Positions 28,815 through 34,393 of a DNA stretch of 36,247 bases are shown in pieces. Position 1 is the first letter of the stretch. Each line of letters starts with the position of its first letter. The position numbers were made by a program, and so were the translations under genes. The notes under the pieces were generated by a model. The model was not told the origin of the DNA. It saw only the letters and a program-made list of their open reading frames with translations, and made no database searches. Source of the stretch: a virus. The stretch spans positions 1 to 36,247 of the IMG/VR virus record IMGVR_UViG_3300027971_000120; one strand, written 5' to 3'.

Positions 28815-30085
28815 GAGGCCAACGTTATTACCAAATCTCCGTCATTAAGCAAGTCAATTTCACGGATCTTGGATTTCGTTTTTCGTGCGACTTGTTCTTC
28901 AACTGAATTTGCGGCGTAAACTAAATATTGTCTGCAATGACTCTTAGATCCGGTGCGTGCGATGCGACCGAGCGCCTGTTTTAAGTCAATCGCCGAGTAC
29001 GTCGGGCACACTAAACTCACTCGAGGGCGGCCGTGTAAATCGTGAAGTGAAAGACCAACGCCACCCGCTTGAATTTGCACGATGATGACGTGTTCTTTGT
29101 TCGCTTGAAACTTGTCGATCGCTTCCTGACGCTCCTCTGCGCTTTGTTCTCCGTGAATTGCAGGGGCATTTAAACGCTCCATAAGCGTCCGGCATGTCTG
29201 CATGAAATTGGTAAAGATCACGACACTGCATCCAGCCTCCACATGCTCCTTCGCCATCTCGGTAAGGACAGGCACCCGGAGCAGTTCAACCTCCTGGCGA
29301 AGTCTTAATAGCCTTGTACGGGGCTCAGAGGGGTCAAAATCGTTGGACTTAGCCTCTGCTAAGGCCGCCAGCTCGGCCTCCATTTGGCCGTAGAGCTTGC
29401 CAATGCGGTCATCAATATCAAAGACCTCGGACATAACATTGTTTTGAGGGAAGGCATCGCCTAGCTCTTCCACGCGAGTACGCACGCCACGCTTAGGGAA
29501 GATATGGGCATGAATTGCGAGAAGACCCTCTTTGCCACCGTAGTATTGGAAACCACCCCAAGGGGCTTGCGCCACCTTCATGGTCTTGAGCCAACCCCAG
29601 TAGTTCACGCCGGTATGGATGCCCAGAAGGTCGCCCGTCCATCGCATATCCAGAGGGTTCTGGGCGGCCGTAGCCGACAGCATCAAGACGGTATGGTCGG
29701 CTTTAGACGCACCCAGGATCTTACCGTTCTGACTGCTGTATCCTTTGCACTTATGAACCTCGTCAAAAATCAGTAGGGTAGAGGAGGGGAGATCCCACTG
29801 CCATTTCTTAGCTACCCACTTGCCGTGCTTTTTACCCGTGCGGAGTTTTTCGTAGTTGATCACAAACAAGGGTTCGACGCCGGCTTCTTTAAACCAATAC
29901 TTCCAAGAAGGTATGACCGCTTTAGGACATATCACGGCCACGGGCATATTCATCTGTTTAGCGACAAAGGCCGCCGTGACCGTTTTTCCTGTCCCACAAT
30001 CGCTAGCGTCCAACGCTACACGGTTGTTGATCAGTGCGTCCATCAACTGGGACGCATTTTCCTTCTGCCAAGGAAAGAGATTCAA
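28811..30085 (-). CDS. SF2 (SNF2-like) DNA helicase/ATPase
   Basis: 424 residues from TTG 30085, overlapping the upstream gene as TTGA. Motif I is DCGTGKT (Lys34), motif II FDEVH (Asp108-His111), motif III LSATAAQNP, and the second RecA lobe has SVVIFTNF, EHVIIVQIQAGGVGLSL and the motif VI QALGRIARTG (370-379). QxxGRxxR and the short length point to a compact SNF2-type phage helicase, probably in replication or recombination with the flanking nucleases. Confidence 0.88.
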   Translation of the reverse strand: MNLFPWQKENASQLMDALINNRVALDASDCGTGKTVTAAFVAKQMNMPVAVICPKAVIPSWKYWFKEAGVEPLFVINYEKLRTGKKHGKWVAKKWQWDLPSSTLLIFDEVHKCKGYSSQNGKILGASKADHTVLMLSATAAQNPLDMRWTGDLLGIHTGVNYWGWLKTMKVAQAPWGGFQYYGGKEGLLAIHAHIFPKRGVRTRVEELGDAFPQNNVMSEVFDIDDRIGKLYGQMEAELAALAEAKSNDFDPSEPRTRLLRLRQEVELLRVPVLTEMAKEHVEAGCSVVIFTNFMQTCRTLMERLNAPAIHGEQSAEERQEAIDKFQANKEHVIIVQIQAGGVGLSLHDLHGRPRVSLVCPTYSAIDLKQALGRIARTGSKSHCRQYLVYAANSVEEQVARKTKSKIREIDLLNDGDLVITLAS

Positions 30086-30246
30086 GTTTCGATGATCAAC
30101 GATACAAACGAACCTTCAGGATCATCACTTCCACTTCGCCAGACCTGAACTTCCTGGATATCGAAGCAGTCCGAATCCACGTCGACGCAGATGTCGAGGT
30201 GGGGGCTTACCTTTTGCAGCTTTTCCAACAGTTCTCCAACTGTCAT
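30082..30246 (-). CDS. Small phage protein (MTVGELxEKLxK type)
   Basis: 54 residues beginning MTVGELLEKLQKVSPHLDIC, then VDVDSDCFDIQEVQVW and SFVSLIIE. It resembles a common small phage protein, MxVxELIexL...V, of unknown function. It shares 4-bp overlaps with both neighbours, ATGA upstream and TTGA downstream, giving strong support despite its size. Confidence 0.65.
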   Translation of the reverse strand: MTVGELLEKLQKVSPHLDICVDVDSDCFDIQEVQVWRSGSDDPEGSFVSLIIET

Positions 30247-30575
30247 TTTATTTCTTCTCCACGGGGCGGATGCACTTTAGTTACCAGCTCGAACCATGAA
30301 TCCGCGGTCATGGTCACGAGCCAGGGTGAATTGTTTTTACGGTGCGCCACTGCGATCGGTTTCCCTCCGCAGTCCCGTACCGCTTGTTCAACAGCTTTTC
30401 CGACGTTGAGGGCCTGAACCCTTTTGACTTCGAAATGGAATGGGAGTTCGGAAATGACGTCGGGTGCATCCGGATTCCCAGAGAACTGCTGACCACGCCT
30501 TGCGGTGTAGCCACGTTTTTTGACTTCGTCTCTCCACTCACGCTCACCAACACAACCTTTGGCACGACTATTCAC
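30243..30575 (-). CDS. Holliday-junction-resolvase-like PD-(D/E)XK nuclease
   Basis: 110 residues from GTG 30575, with CGGAG 7 nt upstream. The start overlaps the stop of the HTH gene by 8 bp; a longer version (ATG 30596 or GTG 30626) lacks a ribosome site. Catalytic pattern: Glu11 (GEREWRDEV), Asp39 (PDAPDVI), Glu49-x-Lys51 (FHFEVKR), then a Gln (VEQAV) and HRKNNSPWLVTM. RRGQQFSGNPDAPDVI is typical of phage Hjc-like or VRR-type nucleases. It would cut branched DNA, such as junctions or replication intermediates, for recombination or packaging. Confidence 0.75.
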   Translation of the reverse strand: MNSRAKGCVGEREWRDEVKKRGYTARRGQQFSGNPDAPDVISELPFHFEVKRVQALNVGKAVEQAVRDCGGKPIAVAHRKNNSPWLVTMTADSWFELVTKVHPPRGEEIK

Positions 30576-30864
30576 GTGCGACTCCGAATTTCTCATTCGC
30601 GAGCCACGCCTGGATATCCGACTCACAAATGCGGATTATTCCACCGGCTTTCGAGTGAGGGAGAGGATGACGTTTGTTATTTAAGTACCGGCGGATTGTG
30701 CGGTCGCCGACTTTGAGACGAGAGGCGGCTTCTTTTACGGAATAAATCTTTTCGGGAATTTGTTTGCTGATTTCAGAGGGGTTTACGTTTTCGACAAAGA
30801 TGTGAAGTTTATTGGAAGGAGTGATCGCTACTTTAAATGAATGAGCTTCCAATATTAGATTCAT
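30568..30864 (-). CDS. HTH_17/excisionase-type DNA-binding protein
   Basis: 98 residues. After a short strand-rich start, residues 40-88 form a winged HTH of the MerR/excisionase (HTH_17) type: YSVKEAASRLKVGDRTIRRY, LPHSKAGGIIRICESDIQAWL. Such proteins regulate excision or early genes. It is the first gene of the replication operon, and its start codon lies inside one of two matching operator sites (30862-30894), suggesting autorepression. An excisionase role is possible, given the integrase close by in the same strand. Confidence 0.7.
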   Translation of the reverse strand: MNLILEAHSFKVAITPSNKLHIFVENVNPSEISKQIPEKIYSVKEAASRLKVGDRTIRRYLNNKRHPLPHSKAGGIIRICESDIQAWLANEKFGVARE

Positions 30865-30905
30865 ACGGTGTATGACATCTAAACACGCCGTATGACGGCA
30901 GTCAA
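30862..30905 (-). promoter_or_regulatory. Operator pair and promoter of the replication operon
   Basis: Two 13-bp sites, CATACGGTGTATG (30862-30874) and AACACGCCGTATG (30882-30894), have centres 20 bp apart, about two helical turns. The first is a CATAC-N3-GTATG palindrome covering the start codon, and the second keeps one half-site. On the minus strand TTGACT (30905-30900) and TTAGAT 17 bp later form a weak promoter. The operators overlap both the core promoter and the start. Confidence 0.5.
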
Positions 30906-30953
30906 TCCAATTCAGTTTATTACTTAAGATTAATTTCTTTTGTAACTAAAGGG

Positions 30954-31139
30954 CTACTGGCTTTTTTGGCTGTTTTTCTTACCATGCGCGTCGATGTACT
31001 GCGCTAACACAATTCTGACCAATCCTGAAACGTTGTTTACCCCTATTCGCCGGCTTTCCTCTTCGAGGAATTTAGCCATGTGCTTGGGTAAGCTTATTGT
31101 TTTTACTGTTTGACTATTCGATCTTTCGTGACTCCTCAT
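30954..31139 (-). CDS. Ribbon-helix-helix (CopG-like) DNA-binding protein
   Basis: 61 residues. VKTISLPKHMAKFLEEESRR then IGVNNVSGLVRIVLAQYIDAH is a beta-strand and two helices, the RHH fold. It overlaps the integrase 3' end by 26 bp and so shares its transcript. Regulation of integrase or the switch region is likely but not shown. The tail (KKNSQKSQ) is basic. Confidence 0.7.
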   Translation of the reverse strand: MRSHERSNSQTVKTISLPKHMAKFLEEESRRIGVNNVSGLVRIVLAQYIDAHGKKNSQKSQ

Positions 31140-32382
31140 TCTTAATTGTGGCTCCTTCGCCTGGCATTATAGCAAAATACTTCTCTGCCATACTCCGGGT
31201 CACTGTTCTCCCATCCACCTGGATGGTTTTGTACCGACGCAGCAACATGGTAGGGCTGTTGCCCATCGCAAGTGCTGTTGTTGAAGCGTCTCCAGTCATA
31301 GCTAAATAGTATGTAGCAAAACTGTGACGATTCGCATTCTGCTTCCAAGTAAATAGTGGTTTTTCCTTATGAATTTTGTGAATTACCTCATTAACCGCGT
31401 TGTAAATGTCTTTGTTTGCACTAGTTACACCGAGGCTTTTGAGTATATTACCTTTATATGTCCTAAAAGGGCTAAGCCAAGCTTTAAGATTAGCGGTCAT
31501 GGCTATGGCTCTATCGTTGTTAGCTCTTGATTTAGAACCACCTACAAGCTTTCCCTTGATTAGTATCAAATTACTAGACCAGTCGATATCTTCCCAGTTC
31601 AGCCTGTCAATTTCAGCAGACCTGATGCCTGCAAAGGCACCCAAAACAATCCAGGGTATCGTTCTCTTTGTGGCGTGTTTAAGGATTAAAGCCATATCTT
31701 CAACTGACCAGCTTTCCAGCTTCGCGTCGTTAACTCGGATACTTTCAGTCTTTTCAGCCTGATGGTCTTTGTCTGGCTCCAAGTAATCTTTCCGCTTGGC
31801 GTAATCAAAGATCATACTGATAGCCCCACGATAGTGCTGACGGGTTCTAGGCTGCCATTCCGGGTTAGATAAGAAGGAGTCCAGTTCCTTGGCTTTGATG
31901 GTGGACACAATTCGCTCCCCAAAAACCTTTTCAAATTTGCCCCAACGCTGTTGAAGAGTTTGTTTCTGGCGTTTTTCAATAAAGGTGTCGTTCAGCTTTA
32001 TGTTTAGCATTTCCTTCAAAACCTCGCTCACGCTGATTTGAGGCAACTTGCTTTCGCTATTTTGCAACCACAGGGCAACGGCCTCGCTTAGTGGAGTACC
32101 GCCCATCTTCTTTTCGAGATCTCTAAAATAACTCAGCTCCTTGGTAGAGACTGAAACCATTGAGGCCCGACCGTCCGCAAGATCCCTGGCAATTTTACGA
32201 GCCTCGCGCTTGGCTTCCGAAAGATCTGCAATCGCACGACGCTGTCTTTTTCCCTCGGCCCACCACGTAACCATGTACGTTAAATAATCCTTATTATTCA
32301 CGCACTGATAGATTTTCACATTCGCAAAGCCGTCTTGCACCTCAATCGGTTTGAATTGCTTATTCATATTTGAACGAGACAT
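31114..32382 (-). CDS. int: Tyrosine recombinase / phage integrase
   Basis: 422 residues from ATG 32382 (TTG 32391 and ATG 32367 are alternatives; none has a ribosome site). The N-terminal arm domain is followed by a core-binding domain (about 115-200). The catalytic domain has Arg254 (GAFAGIRSAEI), the Lys strand LILIKGKLVGGSKS, Box II NANRHSFAT (Arg352, His353), GNSPTMLLRRY and the nucleophile Tyr384. The usual first His of HxxR is Asn349, and the LGH His is Asn375. Together with the attP-like site 150 bp upstream this is the integrase of the phage. It would insert into a serine tRNA gene. Confidence 0.93.
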   Translation of the reverse strand: MSRSNMNKQFKPIEVQDGFANVKIYQCVNNKDYLTYMVTWWAEGKRQRRAIADLSEAKREARKIARDLADGRASMVSVSTKELSYFRDLEKKMGGTPLSEAVALWLQNSESKLPQISVSEVLKEMLNIKLNDTFIEKRQKQTLQQRWGKFEKVFGERIVSTIKAKELDSFLSNPEWQPRTRQHYRGAISMIFDYAKRKDYLEPDKDHQAEKTESIRVNDAKLESWSVEDMALILKHATKRTIPWIVLGAFAGIRSAEIDRLNWEDIDWSSNLILIKGKLVGGSKSRANNDRAIAMTANLKAWLSPFRTYKGNILKSLGVTSANKDIYNAVNEVIHKIHKEKPLFTWKQNANRHSFATYYLAMTGDASTTALAMGNSPTMLLRRYKTIQVDGRTVTRSMAEKYFAIMPGEGATIKNEESRKIE

Positions 32383-32404
32383 TACTGACAATTACTGTCT
32401 GATG
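32381..32404. repeat. Direct repeat R1 beside attP (possible arm site)
   Basis: 24 bp, the same as 32623-32646 except for 2 bases, on the int side of attP. It includes the region around the int start and its TTGACA box. Likely arm-type integrase-binding or regulator site. Confidence 0.55.
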
Positions 32405-32518
32405 TCAAGGAAAAGATATACATTCTATGACCGTACCCGTGTCATGAGTGTCAACTGTAAGTCGTTTTTACTCAAGAAAAGCCTAGACAAAATGTGTATA
32501 TATTATTGACAGTGAGCA

Positions 32519-32559
32519 GTTTAGCAAACCGTCGCTTTAGACCACTCAGCCACCGCACC
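32519..32559 (-). other. attP core: 5' half of a tRNA-Ser(GCT)
   Basis: On the minus strand 32559-32519 reads as the first 41 nt of a serine tRNA: acceptor strand GGTGCGG, TG, D-arm GCT-loop-AGC, then an anticodon arm with loop TTGCTAA, anticodon GCT (32525-32523). The similarity stops in the 3' side of the anticodon stem, and no variable arm or T-arm follows, so it is not a tRNA gene. Such fragments beside an integrase are attP sites that recombine with the host tRNA. The phage would give the host gene a new 5' half. Confidence 0.75.
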
Positions 32560-32608
32560 AAGTTGTTGCAAAACAAGACTTTGCTACAAAAAGAGCCTCA
32601 TTTTTTTA

Positions 32609-32638
32609 TTGACAAAACAGCGATTACTGGCAATTAAT
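32609..32638 (+). promoter_or_regulatory. Promoter of terL
   Basis: TTGACA (32609-32614), 18 bp, ATTAAT (32633-32638), then ATG 32644 after 5 nt. The -10 region lies within direct repeat R2. No ribosome site is present before the start codon, so a near-leaderless message is likely. Confidence 0.55.
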
Positions 32639-32646
32639 GTCTGATG
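32623..32646. repeat. Direct repeat R2 beside attP (possible arm site)
   Basis: 24 bp, 22 identical to 32381-32404, on the terL side of the attP core and overlapping the terL promoter and start codon. The two copies flank attP at about 115 and 65 bp. Confidence 0.55.
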
Positions 32647-34359
32647 CCGACGAATCTGTACGGAAAAGTGTGGCCGGAAGGGGCCGGAAAACTCGAAATT
32701 GAGCTTATGGCTTTTAAGCTGGGTTTGACCCCAGAAACTGGAGGTTTGGGCAAGTTTCAGCATTTCAAGAATGTTGTAGAGATTCTATGGCCATACCACA
32801 AGACGCGAAACAAAGCCGGGTTCTGCTGGCACCCTTGGGCGGAGCGGATGATCCAGGCCGCTTGCGAGCAGGACTACCTTGCTATCTCCGGCCCCAAGTC
32901 CAGCGGGAAGACGGCGACCTTTGCTATGTGGGGATTGGTGAACTGGCTTTGCGCTCCCCACGAGACCCTTGTCTTGGTTACCAGCACATCTATTCGGGAG
33001 GCCCGTAAACGCCTTTGGGGAGGCATCCGTGAGCGATTTTTGCAGGTCCCAGGCTTTCCCGGGAAATTGATAGACTCCATGGGTAAGATCATTTTGACGG
33101 AAGGGGAGTCCAGCGACAGGTCATCCATAACCCTGGTGCCGTCTAGCCCTGACAAAGAAAAGGAGGCCACAGCCAAACTTATCGGGCTTAAGAACCAGCG
33201 GGTGTTCCTTATCATCGACGAGGCCACCGACGTGACCAATTCGGTCTTCGAAGCTATCTCCAATCTAAACGCCAACCCTACCTTTCAATGTATCGCCTTG
33301 GGTAACTTTGCCAGCCAGTACGACCCTTTCGGTATGTTCGCTACTCCTGTGGGCGGATGGAACTCGGTCACGGTAGATCAAGAGGAGTGGAAGACGAAGC
33401 TGGGTTTATGTCTTCACTTGGACGGAGCCAAGACACCTAACCTTGATCATGACGACGCCTGGCCGTTCTTGCTTACGACAAAACAACTGCGGCACGCCGA
33501 AGACCACGACGGCGAGCACAGTATCTCTTTCTGGCGATTTATCCGTTCCTTCCCAGCCCCAGGCGGAGCGGAGGAGTCTATTTATTCAGAAGCCGACTTC
33601 CGCAAGTTCGAGGTCGATAAAGCTCCTAAGTGGATTGAGCCACCCAAGGTAGTCGCTGGACTCGACCCTTCGTTTACCAACGGCGGAGACAGAACGGTGT
33701 TGTATTTCTTGGAGTACGGACGGACTGAAGAAGCAGGGCCTACTGTGAACTTAAAAGAATTCACTATCATCAGAGAAAACGTAAACGACCCACAACCCAG
33801 AAACTTTCAGGTGGCTCGGCAAGTTATGGCCGAATGCCAAAAGCAAGGGGTGCCACCGGAATATCTAGCGGTCGACGCCACCGGTGCGGGAGATCCGCTC
33901 TGCGATATTATTTCCGAGACGTGGTCTCCAAGAATCTTGCGGGTGAAGTTCGGAGAAAAGCCCAGCACCCTGCCGATCAGCTCAAGCTCGATGGTGGAGG
34001 CCAAGGACAAATACGGGAATAAGGTCACCGAGCTTTGGTTTGGTGGAGTTGAGTTTATGCGGTCAGGCCAGTTGAAGGGTGTGATTCCTGAGCTGGCCAG
34101 AGAACTAACCAGTAGGAAATACACAACGATGGCCGGGGGTAAGTTGGTCGTAGAGTCCAAGCGAGATTACAAGTCGCGGGTAGGGAAGAGCCCCGATTTG
34201 GCAGACGCAGCTTTTGTTGGGTTGGAGTGTATTCGGGTACGAGTCGGAGCAATGGCTGGCGGAACGGTGATGGCAAGGAAGAGTGGGGGCTGGCAAGAGC
34301 AGGCCCGCCGGTTGGATCGTGTGATCGACACCAACAAAGACCCCGTGTTAAATTATTGA
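32644..34359 (+). CDS. terL: Terminase large subunit
   Basis: 571 residues, near T7 gp19 size. ATPase: Walker A SGPKSSGKT (83-90 region), a coupling-like stretch, Walker B VFLIIDEATD (Asp192, Glu193). Nuclease domain: GLDPSFTNGGDRT (Asp341), AVDATGAGDP (Asp411), SPDLADAAF (Asp521), the three RNase-H-fold acids. It cuts and pumps phage DNA into the procapsid through the portal, which is encoded 34 bp downstream. The small subunit is not next to it; the HTH gene at 14562 is a candidate. Start ATG 32644 has no ribosome site and sits just after the -10 box. Confidence 0.93.
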   Translation: MPTNLYGKVWPEGAGKLEIELMAFKLGLTPETGGLGKFQHFKNVVEILWPYHKTRNKAGFCWHPWAERMIQAACEQDYLAISGPKSSGKTATFAMWGLVNWLCAPHETLVLVTSTSIREARKRLWGGIRERFLQVPGFPGKLIDSMGKIILTEGESSDRSSITLVPSSPDKEKEATAKLIGLKNQRVFLIIDEATDVTNSVFEAISNLNANPTFQCIALGNFASQYDPFGMFATPVGGWNSVTVDQEEWKTKLGLCLHLDGAKTPNLDHDDAWPFLLTTKQLRHAEDHDGEHSISFWRFIRSFPAPGGAEESIYSEADFRKFEVDKAPKWIEPPKVVAGLDPSFTNGGDRTVLYFLEYGRTEEAGPTVNLKEFTIIRENVNDPQPRNFQVARQVMAECQKQGVPPEYLAVDATGAGDPLCDIISETWSPRILRVKFGEKPSTLPISSSSMVEAKDKYGNKVTELWFGGVEFMRSGQLKGVIPELARELTSRKYTTMAGGKLVVESKRDYKSRVGKSPDLADAAFVGLECIRVRVGAMAGGTVMARKSGGWQEQARRLDRVIDTNKDPVLNY

Positions 34360-34386
34360 CTTTTAACTGACAGTAGACAGAATAGT
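34356..34386 (+). promoter_or_regulatory. Promoter/operator between terL and portal
   Basis: TTGACT (34356-34361) and AATAGT (34381-34386) with a long 19-bp spacer, then GTG 34394. TATTGACT-N5-CTGACAGTA is shared with the promoter at 20044-20071. The spacing makes promoter function uncertain. Confidence 0.4.
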
Positions 34387-34393
34387 CGTTCAC

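Noticed and set aside
32515-32560. A complete tRNA gene
   Set aside because: Only the 5' half through the anticodon arm is present; the variable arm, T-arm and acceptor 3' strand are absent.
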